A DNA stretch of 64,000 nt from Holothuria scabra (lineage: Eukaryota; Echinodermata; Holothuroidea; Aspidochirotida; Holothuriidae), in NCBI GenBank assembly GCA_037179385.1, contig CM074189.1, forward strand, positions 26,907,648 to 26,971,647. Direction: 5' to 3'. Each line of letters starts with the position of its first letter. Position 1 is the first letter of the stretch. Positions 52,683-64,000 of this stretch are shown piece by piece. The notes beneath the pieces are model-generated. The model saw only the letters and a list, made by a program, of their open reading frames with translations. It was not told the origin of the DNA and ran no database searches. The position numbers were made by a program, and so were the translations under genes.

Positions 52683-52711
52683 TAGACAGACAGACAGGCA
52701 GACAGACAGAC
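52683..52711 (+). repeat. (CAGA)n microsatellite
   Basis: A run of CAGA/CAGG tetramers directly precedes the repeated host block interrupted by the hAT-type element. Confidence 0.9.
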
Positions 52712-52793
52712 TGTGTTGTCCTTTAGTGGACGTATAGCTTCTTCGGGAAGCAGTTCAAGTTTGGTTTCGCCGAGCGGCCCTTTGCCAGAGGGT

Positions 52794-54145
52794 CAGTGGC
52801 GTCACCAGCGGGGGGGGGGGGGGGGGGGGAGGGGGGGCACACGATTTTTCGGGGGGGGGCCAGGGGGGGCACGTGCCCCCCCTGAAAAATCGTGTGCCCC
52901 CCCAACTGAGATTTGAGATTTTCCAAAAAAATATGTCTTCTGTAGTCAGAGTGTGACTATGAATTTTTTAGGATTCGATTCCTCTGTTGAAAAGAAAAGG
53001 CAGTAGATTTTCATGTTTTCCAAATGAAAATATCCCCCCAAAAAACCTTGGCAATGTCATTTCCGGCTGTCTGAGGGGTTACATTTTTCAAAATTTTCTT
53101 CACACTTCCGACTACGTCAATTGGAGGTGGCGCACAGCTCAGGTAACCCTTCAAGCAGGATTAAGCCTACATTTTTCCTTCAGAGGATCACATCTAATTG
53201 ACCATCAACTGCCTTTCTTTCTCTTTATAGTCACGGTGCAGCTCACCTTCCTCAAATTGTCAGCCTGATACGCTCTTGAGAGTAGTTTCACTAACGTTTG
53301 TGTTGTTACCAAAAATAAAATCTTACTCGAAATCGCCCTGTAATTTTTTAGGCCAGTGTTAAAACAACCCTTTTAAAAAACAACTTTAAAACCTTACAAA
53401 CACGCTAAAGACCCAGGAGCTTCCAGGGGCTTCGCCCCCTGGACCCCCACTAAGACTAACATTGAATTGCCCATCAACTTTCTTTCTATAGATCATCTAC
53501 CCCTTTTTTAAAGTGTCAGCCGGATCTGCTCTTGGTAGTTGAATCAGTGGTTTTTTACCGAAAGTCTTAGGCTTCTTGAAAGTTACCCTGGAGGTAACTT
53601 TTAGACCAGTGTTAAGTCAATAAAATTACCCTTAAATAACGTCTATAATACCTCAAAAACACGTTAAAACCCAGGAGCTTCCGGGGGCTTCGCCCCCTGG
53701 ACCCCACCAAAATTCACATTGAAGTGCCCATCAACTTTTTTCTCTATAGATCATCTACCCCATTTTCAAAATTTCAGCCGGATAAGCTCTTAGTAGTTGA
53801 GTCAGTGGTTTTTTACCGAGAGGCTTACTTGAAGTTACCCTGGAGGTAACTTTTAGACCAGTGTTAAGTCAATAAAATTACCCTTAAATAACGTCTTTAA
53901 TACCTCACAAACACGCTAAAACCCAGGAGCTTCCGGGGGCTTCGCCCCCTGGAATCCCACCGGGGCTTTGCCCCTGGACCCCACCAGGGGCCCTAAGGCG
54001 GGCCCCTGGACCCCACCCGTTGAGCCTCGCGCTTCGCGCTCGGTGGCGCCTCCGACGCCATGAGTGGAGTCTAGCAATGCCCCCCCATAAAATCGTTGTG
54101 CCCCCTCAGTGCTCCCCCAGAATGAAATGTCTGGTGACGCCACTG
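52794..54145. mobile_element. Non-autonomous hAT-type element (1352 bp)
   Basis: The termini CAGTGGCGTCACCAG and CTGGTGACGCCACTG are perfect 15-bp inverted repeats. The target duplication CAGAGGGT lies at 52786-52793 and 54146-54153. The interior has a poly-G start, an inverted pair ACACGATTTTTC and GAAAAATCGTGTG, and at least three ~230-bp repeats. Each repeat carries the hairpin GGGGCTTCGCCCC. No transposase was found. Confidence 0.9.
53405..53960 (+). repeat. Internal ~230-bp repeats of the hAT-type element
   Basis: CCCAGGAGCTTCCNGGGGCT, then TCGCCCCCTGGACCCCAC, GTGCCCATCAACTT, CTATAGATCATCTACCCC and CTTAAATAACGTCT recur with starts near 53410, 53670 and 53922. The GC-rich GGGGCTTCGCCCC core forms a small hairpin in each. 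Confidence 0.8.
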
Positions 54146-54153
54146 CAGAGGGT

Positions 54154-55749
54154 CGGGAGGACTTTGGAAAAAGTTATAGACAGACCAATGGAGCAATAAA
54201 AGACAGACCAATGGTGTAAATAGTCTGAAGGCCGTGAGGTTGGTCTTTAAGTGGTGTCCGTCAGTGGACGTAAAAGCTTCTTTGGGAAGCAGTTTCAAGT
54301 TTGGTTTCGAAGAACGGCCCTTTGTCAGAGGGTCGGGAGGACTTTAGAAAAAGGATCCAATAAACTCGTGAGTTCAAAGTTAATACTTGAGTATGCGTTA
54401 GTGACCTTTCTGTTCAGTTCAACTTAACAAACACATGATCACTGCGCCGACCGCTCAAAGTACACTGTTTTTTAGTTTGTTAACATACCGACATCAGCTT
54501 AAACACAGGTAAATGCGTTATCGTTGATCTTTGATCTATTGCACAATTCTGCTGCCTGAAGAAATTCAAACTGGTACTTTGGAACTATAGCCTACATGGG
54601 GTGAGAAGATTTCTCTCCAATCATAAGGATATGTCTGAACAATAAATATAAGGGCTACTGTAAACATGTAACGTATAACACTAACTGGTGTGTTAAAAGT
54701 GATGGGCGGGGATGAAAATAAAATGCAGTACTGCACATGGGTTATTAAGTTAGATGGAGTTTTACGGTACAGTTTTCTTCCAGTTGTGGCCCACTGACTT
54801 GTTTTACCTACTCCATTGCTGATGTTGAGCACCAAGCACAAAAACAGCAGGTTCCGATTCTAAAGTGCACATGGGACACTGAAAGTCATGTTTATAGCCA
54901 GTCTGTCAGTAGTGATATGTGATAACCACTTTGCGGGAACCAAATTCAAAAGCCTACCATGGTCACAAATAGCTGAACGGGTGTCGGCTGTATGTACACT
55001 TGCGCGCTAAGTGCGCCAACATTTTGTCATTCTTGTTGTAATCTGCTCTCCTTGAGCAATACTGGCAGAGAGTCTGACGTGAAATCTCTTCAAAAGAGCA
55101 CGGAACAATTAAGGCTTTAAGAACAATGTTGTTTCTTCAGCTAAGTAAGCACATGCAATTATTAGGTTACAGGGAACAGGCACTACCGTAAGGCAGGCTT
55201 GTTTTGGTCCCGTATAATTTTAATAACATGCAAGATGATATCCCCGGACTGTCCTAGGAATGCGAACAGCTAGCGGGGCAATTTTATTAGAACTCTGAAA
55301 TATATCAAGAATACAGGTGGTGATAATAACAGGTCTAGTTTCACTTTAAAAATTTCCATGGCGTGAAAGGCTTAATTTCTTAACAAATTCGTGGTAAGAG
55401 GTTAGTTGCTTTCATATTTATACCTAGTCGTTCTTCAGACATATTAATCAAGGATTTAGTTTACTGCACGAAATAACATGATAATGTAATGCAACTACTT
55501 TTGGGCCTTTTGTTCTCAAATTGTTTATTGGTGGTTTATTTTAACTATTACACATGAAGAGTGTCTTCACTTAGAAATTAGGAACTTTATTTGACATGGT
55601 GAAACCTGCTGAACGGACTCGCTCACATCGCCACCAACACGTTATATAGTGTCACCAAGAAAGAAAAGGTTACATTGTACAGGTAAGACAACAAAAAGGT
55701 AAAAACGTGGGTCAATTTCACTAGAAAAGTAGCAAAGGCGTGAGTCATG
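54154..55749. other. Intergenic DNA with repeated host block and SINE fragment
   Basis: The block AAGCAGTTTCAAGTTTGG, then CGGCCCTTTG and CAGAGGGTCGGGAGGACTTT at 54270-54350, duplicates the sequence around the hAT-type insertion. A related, more diverged block occurs at 58200-58345. No gene recognised. Confidence 0.5.
54745..54863 (-). mobile_element. SINE fragment
   Basis: AGATGGAGTTTTACGGTACAG, then CCAGTTGTGGCCCACTGACT, CTACTCCATTGCTG and AGCACCAAGCACAAAAACAG match the minus-strand SINE body. Confidence 0.6.
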
Positions 55750-55985
55750 TCAGAAATTTCTATTAAGTTTACTTTCCTTGAAAAAGCCAAGAATAAGGGA
55801 AGAATCTGTTTGTTCACACAAGATTTTCAGGTCGGAAAGTGTGTAGTATTTCTTGCGGATATGAGAGTATTCATAGCAGTCAACGAGAATGTGACTGAAA
55901 GTGACAGCACAGTTACAAGGTATACAGTGTGGTCTTTCATCCCCGTGAAGTAACGGTACAGGGTTATAGGATATTACAAGGAGGC
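55750..55985 (-). pseudogene. LINE C-terminal remnant (cysteine motif after RNase H)
   Basis: Minus-strand translation reads ERPHCIPCNCAVTFSHILVD, then a Cys, YEYSHIRKKYYT and a segment ending GFFKES, with a stop at 55750-55752. The PxCxxCN...HIL..C pattern is the usual end of LINEs with an RNase H domain. Upstream the frame meets stops, so only the tail survives. Its relation to the reverse transcriptase remnant at 48-49 kb is unknown. Confidence 0.7.
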
Positions 55986-56749
55986 CAAGTTTCCGTCAGG
56001 AATTCAGCAACCCAGCATCCACGAGAAGCGACGTTTTTCATAAAAGATCCCGAACGCAAAGTTTAGACACCCGAAGAACTCTGTGCTCTGTTGAAAAAAA
56101 TATTTAGTTCGTGTAAGGGACATGTAGAAATTTGGGTTTTTGAAGAACGTCTACTTGCTCATTCCAGGAAGTTAAATTTCCCCAATCAAGTGATTTCTGT
56201 AGTCAAAACTGCACTGAACTCCAAGTCTTGTGCACACGCAAACCCTGTTACATTACTCATGCCCTGAAGGCTGAAACACTTCACGTTTCAGACAGGATAT
56301 AACATTGCATCTGCGTTATGAATATTCCACACAGTAACTAGAAGAGAACAAAACCTGTTATGAATTTAATATCATGTGTTTCTTTAGATCCATTCCCATA
56401 AGAAAGAACAATATCCTAACTTTGTAGAACCTTAACCTTTAAGCCCGGTACACGCTGCCACGACAACTAACGAAATTTCCTTGGAAGATCACTAAATATA
56501 AGGTATGCCCATCGGAACGTTTCCCACAGTTCACCCTCCGGATGTTCCGACAAAATCAGTCAATGTACCGACAACACATTCCAAAAGCTCAAGTGGGGCG
56601 AGAGTCTGTTACAACCGACAAAGTAAAAATTAACCAAAATGTCAATAAAATTACCGTCAAAGATTAAAATTCTTTGAACCGATAATGTACAAAAAGAAGT
56701 ACCGATAATGTAAAATCTGTTCTAAAAAGGGTTTCATAATTATGGTCCT
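55986..56749. other. Intergenic DNA, possibly further LINE relic
   Basis: It may extend the LINE remnant on the minus strand, but stops in all frames prevent a call. No other feature was recognised. Confidence 0.35.
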
Positions 56750-57405
56750 ACCACCGACTTCCTATACTACATGGACAGAACATACTTATGGCACGCCAAA
56801 AGGCTCACCAAATATGATAATGTTCTAAAAATACACGTTCATGTACTAAAATTACACGTTCATGTACTAAAATTACACGTTCATGTACCAAAAATATACG
56901 ATGATGTACTAACTTCATATGATCATGATGTAAATTTACACCATCATGTACTTAAACCATAAGTTCATCATGTTAAATGTTACGTTGTACATGTAAAATC
57001 ACACGTTGTACATCTTAAAACACACGTTGTACATGTAAAAACGTAAGATCATCATGTTATTATTGTCTCTTCCGCACGCCATACAGAGTGAGCCTTTCGG
57101 CGTACCAGAAGTCCGCCAAAAGGCTCACCGAATTTAATGAAGTAAAAGTACACGTTCATGTAATAACTGCTTACGATCATGTACAAATTTCATACGTTCA
57201 TGTACTGATTTCATACGATCATGTACTAAATGTCAGAACATGATCGTAAGAAATCAGTACATGATCGTATGAAATCAGTACATGAACGTAAGCAAACAGC
57301 ACATGAACGTATGAAATCTGTACATGATCGTAAGCGGTTAGTACATGAACGTGTACTTTTACTACATCAAATTCGGTGAGCCTTTTGGCAGCCATCGGAC
57401 AACGG
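56750..57405. mobile_element. Foldback element 1, interrupted by foldback element 2
   Basis: The outer element carries GCCAAAAGGCTCACC on the left (56794) and GTGAGCCTTTCGGC on the right (57088-57101). The interior consists of repeated ACACGTTCATGTACTAAAAT units. Its right flank GTACCAGAAGTCCGC is broken at 57116 by element 2 and resumes at 57388 with GCAGCCA and GACAACGG. The inverted relative at 60497-60849 shows the uninterrupted arrangement. Confidence 0.75.
57117..57387. mobile_element. Foldback element 2, near-perfect 271-bp palindrome
   Basis: The ends CAAAAGGCTCACCGAATTT and AAATTCGGTGAGCCTTTTG flank arms made of alternating ACGATCATGTAC and ACGTTCATGTAC modules (reverse complement on the other arm). 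The centre is near 57235. GC dinucleotides on both sides (57115-57116, 57388-57389) would be a 2-bp target duplication. No coding capacity. Confidence 0.82.
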
Positions 57406-58975
57406 GCGAGTTAATGAGCTGAAAACCAAGTTTTCTTGTAGCCCCGCCCCCAAAATTGAAGCAACTGATGACATTTCGCGGAACTAATACTGGATGTACC
57501 CTAAGGTTTACGTTGATGAATAATGCAATAGAAGGCGTAACAAAGTACCAAAACATGATAATTCGAATTTCGAAAGTCTTATTTTCCTAAAAAGACTTTG
57601 AACATTTTTCGATTGATCGTAGTAAGTGAAAAATCAGGTAACGAAATAAGGTAGCCTTTTTCAAGGCCTAAAAAGTTGCTGCATATTTGCCGTGAACTTG
57701 ACTTCGTTAAAGAATAAAAACAGATAAACTTGGTAAAATCAGTTAGAAAAGAGTCTTAGCTTTCTATTGGTATCAATTTTGCGATTGGAAATGATCATGC
57801 AATGGTGTAATGGTGCCTAGAAAATTCACTTGAAATTCGATAGTTTGCGTGTACATTTGCACAGGTTTGTATGAGACGTTAGTGGTGAGCCAGCAACGCG
57901 CGAGGTAAGTATGCAATTTTATACATGCCAACCAATGCAACACTGATTGAGTCATAACAATACATTATGTTCATCTGAGCTAGCTACAGGCCCTCGCTAT
58001 ACTACTAGTTTTGTGGAATCCTTAGAACAGTTGTTACAATGGTTATAAGGTGCATGGTCATTCTTTCTAGTGTCTTTAACAACGCGCCTATTTACAAAGG
58101 AATTAATTGTCCAGGCCCAGTGCATGCAGTGCTATGTGTCACTGTGTGTTTGTTTGGTACAGTGCATTGCTAAATCTCTACACTTTTCAGTGGACCACTC
58201 AGTGTTTGCCCTTTTGAGGGCGTACTTGTCCATTTGGGACGTTAAGCTCCTTAAGGGAGCAGAACTCCTCCGGGAGTAATCGTTTGGTTTTCGCCCCTTG
58301 GCTCTTCGCCAGAGAGTCGTGGGGACTTTTAGAAAAAAACTTTTCAGTAGCCTGGGGATAAACAGAGGACTGGATTAGTACCATTTTCAGGTCATGTGCT
58401 GCTAGAATATTTCTTGTTAGTCTCGCTATTTATGCGATAAATTAAGGTAAGTCTTCCAGACATTTCGGTGATTTTCTCAAGTCATGATTTCTACCAATAA
58501 GTTGCATATAACTTGAAAATCTCTAAGTACAAAACCTTATGGCCATGTTATTGTTGGGTTTATTTCTTACCATGATATAATGACTTGCAATAATATTTTG
58601 TAGAAATCCGATATTTATCTGTGGGCAAATGTGAGAGTTGCAACTAAAATAGTGTGCGCTTGAATTGCATATTTTTGCTTGTCATTCTGGACTGGGCATA
58701 TTGCACATTGCAACAGTCAGTCTGATGATTTAAGTGGTATGTGGATATATTTGTGGGAAAGTGTTGCACACCCTTAGCTAGTTGCTGCCCAGTTCAGTCC
58801 TGTATAGGCCTAGAATTTTGAAGGGAACAGCTAGCAGCAACATAGCATAGCGTGATTAGTACACGCCTGCCTCGTTACCTCTGAGCACTAGTCGAAAAGA
58901 GAAGGCGAAGTTCGCCGGTGTTCATCCACGCTCACCCTGGCATTGGATCTTCGATGAGTCAAATGTTTAGGGCCT
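57406..58975. other. Intergenic DNA, no recognised gene
   Basis: A 33-base block around TTTGCCGTGAACTTGACTTC near 57687 recurs directly near 60098. The block at 58200-58345 resembles the repeated host sequence around the hAT-type insertion. Confidence 0.45.
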
Positions 58976-59096
58976 GGACTTCAGGGCATCTTATGGGGCC
59001 TTGGCCCTCCTTTGCCCTTCAACCTGTTATGTTATGTTATAGCAGGTAATTGAAGGGCAAAGGAGGGCCAAGGTCCCATAAGATGCCCTGAAGTCC
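58976..59096. repeat. Near-perfect hairpin, ~50-bp stem
   Basis: The left arm GGACTTCAGGGCATCTTATG, then GCCTTGGCCCTCC and TTTGCCCTTCAA, pairs with the right arm ending CATAAGATGCCCTGAAGTCC. There is a single substitution (a G.U pair if transcribed) and a 3-base indel near the loop TTATGTTATGTTATAG. Confidence 0.9.
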
Positions 59097-60496
59097 AATT
59101 CCTATCAAAAGTCAAACCACCAAACCTGAACAAACAGCCCCAAACAATCAGATTCTACCAGTCATGGAAGAACTTGTCATGTTAACCTTAAAGCAGTGTA
59201 CTGACAGGGAGTTAACTACCCTGCTGGTACTTTTCAGTAGAATAATTTATGCAGTAGCAGGATTACATGTCATACTGAGAAATAGGAGGTAGAGCCTGAT
59301 ATCCCAGCCCCAGTCAGTGAAATATAGTTTCCCCATCAAATCCTAAGACAAAAATCCTAAGGCAAAGACTAATTTTTCATCGCGCATATTCAAGAAATAA
59401 AGTGCATCATTTGCTTGCATTGATATGTTCCTCCAGGTTTATTTACTGAGATGTTAATTTCAATATAAATGTAGATTCCAGTGTCAATTTGGAAAATCCT
59501 TCCCAAATGCTTATGCATGACGTGATCTTGCATTTAACAGGAATCTAGGAGAGTCTAGTATGGCCCTTTTCCACACAAAGCACCTTACCACCACACTCAA
59601 TACCCCCTCCCAAAATAAATAGGGGGAAACATGCTAAGTGGCCTGAGAGTTCTACCTCTCAGGGCCTAATTACTCTCTACTGAGTAGGATCAGTCAAAGA
59701 CACAGTTTTGCCATCAGTTGCTTACTAGAAATCATGATATTTGCTGTTAGTTCATTATTTTGAACAAAGCCTGCAGTCTATGGAACCTTTACTAACATGT
59801 TTACATTTATGATGTACCCCTTGATTGAAATAAAATCACATATCTTCTTTAAAATTTATATTTTATGCAATGGATATTACGTAGCAAAGGGCCACCTTGA
59901 GTCGGTCATGAAACAAGTGCAATCCCCTCATTTGATTATTACGAAAATGACCGACTTATGGTACCGTTTGATTCAACGTACTCGTGATAATTACTGTACG
60001 CATCGAATTTATTCGCACAATCAGTACGTGTAGTACTATAATGAACAGTGTATCGGTTGTATGCTCACGAAGCCACTGGTCAACGAATCGCCCTGTATTT
60101 GCCGTGAACTTGACTTAGTTAAAGAATGGTTAAAAAAGCAGTTTATTTAAAATTGCAGATTAAGAAATTTTTCATCGAATATGCAAGTTTTTAAAATTGG
60201 AAATAGAGCGATTAAATAACAAAAATCGAATTTTCTGAACAGTTCAGATGCAGCTACGTAACTTTTCAAAAAATTTGACCAAAATGCACTTTGAAATGCT
60301 TGAAGTTACCTGTAATTGGCAAAATTTGATTTTCGCATTTCTTATTAGTAAAATTCAACCATTGGTTTACTTTAAAACAACCTAATAACTGATATATAAG
60401 CCTCCGAAAATGGCAAGTTTTATCTAATTACGTATTAATAAGCTATGACGTCATGAAACGTCATGCATACTCCCACAAGAAAAGAAAGGCTTTTTA
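59097..60496. other. Intergenic DNA, no recognised gene
   Basis: It contains only the short direct repeat near 60098 described with 57406-58975. The ORF at 59797-60033 has no family resemblance. Confidence 0.45.
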
Positions 60497-60849
60497 GTAC
60501 CGTTGTCTACTGGCTGCGGACTTCTGGTACGCCGAAAGCCTCACTCTGTATGGCGTGCGGAAGAGACAATAATAACATGATGATCTTACGTTTTACATGT
60601 ACAACGTGTGTTTTAAGATGTACAACGTGTGATTTTACATGTACAACGTAACATTTAACATGATGAACTTATGGTTTTAGTACATGATGGTGTAAATTTA
60701 CATCATGATCATATGAAGTTAGTACATCATCGTATATTTTTGGTACATGAACGTGTAATTTTAGTACATGAACGTGTATTTTTAGAACATCATCATATTT
60801 GGTGAGCCTTTTGGGGTGCCATACATACTGCACTGTAGATTGTCGGTAC
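60497..60849. mobile_element. Foldback element 3, inverted relative of element 1 (353 bp)
   Basis: It begins GTACCGTTGTCTAC and ends GATTGTCGGTAC, so it has its own imperfect termini. Inside, CGCCGAAAGCCTCACTCTGT ... GGTGAGCCTTTTGG is the reverse complement of element 1. The GTACATGAACGTGTAATTTT and ACATGTACAACGTGT modules match element 1 in mirrored order. It lacks the nested element 2. Confidence 0.78.
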
Positions 60850-63800
60850 CGTACGTGAGAGAGAAAGCGCATCAAAATGGCTGTCTGCTATGATTTTGTG
60901 TAAAAGTTTGGACTTGTTCAAGTCATTTGCCAGAGTTTGCAAGAAAGTTGAAATATTTTTGAAATATGGCAAGGTAAGGTCAATATCACTTCATGTATCG
61001 AAAGAATAAGATACAGTTACAAATTCAAGTTTAACCCCCCTTTTTTAAATATTACAGAGTCGAAGTCAAATCATAAAATTTATAGCTTCATGTCGACCAT
61101 CTAGGAGCGCCTTTTTTGTCCCAGTCGGTGACGACAATCTACGTACAGGACGTACACGTTACATGCTCTGTCCATGTATACCGTGGTCCGTGGGTCCTAC
61201 CTTCAGGTGCCCATGTGTGCGAGCTTATGTAGGCGCATTATCGGTTGTAACATAGTTCCCTGTCCCTTTCTTCACACTAGTGACTTATAGCAAATGGCAA
61301 ACTTAAAGCCCTTCCATGCATGCTGCGAAACTGAAACAAACAGGACCATATCGACACGGTTGTTACGGAAAACGGGTTTATTTGACATCTTGTGTAATTC
61401 AGTCACGCTTTTAGGCTCACAGTGGGAGACTTTCAAAATTGAGGAAGCTAATCTCTAGTATAAGTCGAAGTATTTTTCCTGTACATTTCACGGTTCGTTT
61501 CACAATTGAAATGGGTATTGTCCCAAACTGAACCAGTTAAGCGTTGCAATTGATGTAGGCCCTATTGTATGCATCAGGAAAGAACTTATTGAATCTGAAT
61601 ATCACAGTCATGGCACGCGGTCGCAACTCAAAGTTCATTGTTTCCATGACGTATGAACTTTCCCGGTAACGCTAAAAGTAAACGAAAAGGTGTTTTAAGT
61701 TGGAACAACTGACAAAATGATTCCACATTGCCCTGTATAACAAGTTCTTGATTTGATATTAAAATTGACCATGCACGATTCTTTCTTGAGCATGTTGCAC
61801 CGATAAACCTGAATGAGAATGGGAATAAAAACTGATTACCAACCTTACAAAGTGGCTATAGTGTTAAAACGGAGCTCCATGGTAAAATTAGGGCGCTCTT
61901 ATTTGGAAAAATAACAGCGTGGAATTTTTTCTTAGCACCCACAGAAACCCGTTTGGAGTTATTTTCCCCTTTCGGAAACGATTTCTCACATTGATTCAAG
62001 ATCGATTCGACAGACAAAAGAACGTCATGGACCTAATGGATTTTTGTGAAAACTGCTGAATATATATACCGTAATGAACTTTAACCAGTCCATAGTTTGT
62101 GCAGGTAGACTAGGTCAATGATTTCTTGGCCAAACAGCATGGTAGATGAATTAGAGCTATATTTCGGGCCACTGAAAGCCCTAGTTATACGGTTTTCTGT
62201 CTATTAATTTGGTCTTGGGATATCAATCAATGGTTTCGAATAAATTATAGCCTGCTCACAAAACTATAACATTTCCTGACTTTTGAGATCAAAAGTTTCA
62301 AAGCAAACAACTTTCATGTACCAATTTTAGATTGAGAAATTCCGGCAAGGAAATGTTGCTTCATTAAATCTCTACATAGTGTTCTCACTAACAGACCCAT
62401 AGTTGTCATCTTGCACAGGCATCCTGTGCTATTCATATTTTTTCCATAGGAAAGAGATCTCCCCCAAATGAGAACCATTACATCTAAATTCATTCTACTT
62501 CCATCTCATACAAGAGCAAGGGGAGGCGTGGTCGGGTAGGGGATGGCTAGAAACTTGGGTTGACTAACCTCTTTTCATAGACAAACATAATTGAGCTTTG
62601 TTAATAGCATCTAAGTAGATAAGTATTACAATTTTCTTCTCATTTCTCTTCAAGTAATTCTCGAAATATTTTTGGAATTCAATATTGCATACCCCAGGTA
62701 TACCCCCCTCCCCACAATGCTGTCAGAATGGTTGAAGTTTCGCTGATGTTGCAGCAGTTGAAAGTTAAAATATCAGGAAAGCTTCTCGGAAGAAAAATGA
62801 CAGAAAAATAGCAAACTTTAGCAGTAGCTTCAAAATAATTTTGGATGGACTGCTCTTGACCTTTAAGAACAATTTGCAGAAATTCTCGTAGTTTGAAAAC
62901 TGCTTGTAATAAACATGGTTAAAATACAATCCTGACTCATAAGAAAATACACATCATCCTACAAAATATGTGAAATTGGCTGGGGTTGAAAATCGATCGG
63001 GGGTAAGGACTTCCTACCTCAATGCCATTGCCACTGAACAATGGAGCGTTAAACAGTAACAACTACAATTTAAGATTGCCAAAATTTGCATATCAACTGT
63101 TGTAAAACGCTGCACAGTTGATTGCCTATATAGCAGGTTGTACGGCATATTCCTTGAGTCAGTTTTGGAAGCTGAGGAGCCGAGAGAACAGAGTCCGTTT
63201 CGCGAGGAACACCTTTGGACCTTTCTAGAGATTTTGAACAACATTAAAGAATACGTAACTGAAGGCACATAAATTTTGATAATTTGAGAAGATCCACTAT
63301 TCGCTTAAGAATCCGGGGGTGGGAATGTGTAAGCTTCCCCACCACTCGGAAAAAGGGGCATGTCCCAGCCTACCCCCCCTCAACCGACGCCAAAGTCAAA
63401 AGGGCTAGCCTTGTAAAGGACCTGGACTTAAGTATAGATGCCTATCTCTATCCATTTGCATGGCCTCCAGAAAACCTGTGACCATAAACAATCTCCCTTG
63501 CTTATTACATACATCCTCCGCAGAATCACCTCTCTCCTTATATGTTTTAAAATGGGAGGAAGTGACGAAAAGGCACTGGACTCATTTCAGTACCAATTCA
63601 TGAAAAATCATGCCCATTTTTGGCCTTGTACTCATCTTTAAAGATGAACTCAATCAAACGAACATTATGAACATAATGAAACTGGTGGGGAAAGAAGCTA
63701 GAAATCGAGAACCCACTTTAGGCCCCTCGTGGGATCCAGGAAGCGAAGCCCCTTCATGGAATCTCCATGACTTTAACATATTTCTGGGTCAAAAATTAAG

Positions 63801-64000
63801 CCTAGGGATAGGTTTATGATGTTCCGTAATCCACCATTCACTGCAATGATTTCAAATGGTTTTAATCATATTAGTCTATCCTGTTGTCCTGTTGAAAATC
63901 TCATTGAAGTGAAGTTTTATGCATAGGCCTGATGTGGAATCTGTCCTAGTAAAATAGTAAACAATAATATGAGACTGAGTGAGAACTGATGATTTGCCTT
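60850..64000. other. Right flank, no recognised gene
   Basis: AT-rich sequence. The end of a GCAGTC-family MITE (GGACTGCTCTTGACCTTTAA) lies near 62848-62867. ORFs at 63014-63819 have no family resemblance and no splice context that I trust. Confidence 0.45.

Noticed and set aside
52713..52926. Gly-rich ORFs at the left end of the hAT-type element
   Set aside because: They are produced by poly-G and the terminal inverted pair, and they cross the element boundary.
56820..57360. Possible CRISPR-like array of ACGTTCATGTAC repeats
   Set aside because: The spacing is too short, there are no unique spacers, the repeats alternate orientation, and this is animal DNA. They are arms of foldback elements.
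63014..63819. Cluster of ORFs near the right edge
   Set aside because: No family resemblance, no consistent splice sites and no shared frame. I cannot support a gene.

Overview
The window is nuclear DNA from an animal. Its genes are split by GT-AG introns, it is AT-rich, and it is crowded with tRNA-derived SINEs, MITE-like DNA transposons, LINE remnants, tandem repeats and poly-G runs. The one recognisable gene and the repeat style suggest an invertebrate. An echinoderm or other ambulacrarian is my guess, and it is not proven.

Region 1 (1-4551) is 5' flank and upstream non-coding DNA. It holds a hAT-type MITE, a foldback element and a weak promoter candidate. Region 2 (4552-37964) is a single plus-strand gene spread over about 33 kb. 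It encodes a FAM234 (ITFG3)-like single-pass membrane protein with FG-GAP-type calcium-loop repeats. I could place 14 coding exons; their phases agree at every junction and they sum to 2970 nt (989 residues plus stop). The eleventh exon (777 nt) carries a long Asp-rich, Asn-Pro-Tyr-repeat and basic segment that looks like a lineage-specific insertion. Four introns (3, 6, 7 and 9) begin with decayed copies of the end of the preceding exon together with its 5' splice site. I regard this as the most unusual signal in the window.

Region 3 (37965-64000) has no gene I can support. It is a repeat landscape. It contains a 100-bp tandem repeat carrying three amplified piggyBac-type MITEs, a roughly 60-bp tandem array, and an approximately 145-bp satellite whose units carry nuclear-receptor-like half-sites. 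It also holds a LINE reverse-transcriptase remnant split by a MITE with a 9-bp target duplication, a 1.35-kb hAT-type element with a perfect 8-bp target duplication, and a LINE C-terminal remnant. Finally there are three related foldback elements made of a short palindromic motif, and a near-perfect 50-bp hairpin. Several insertions can be proved inside the window because an uninterrupted paralogous site lies nearby.
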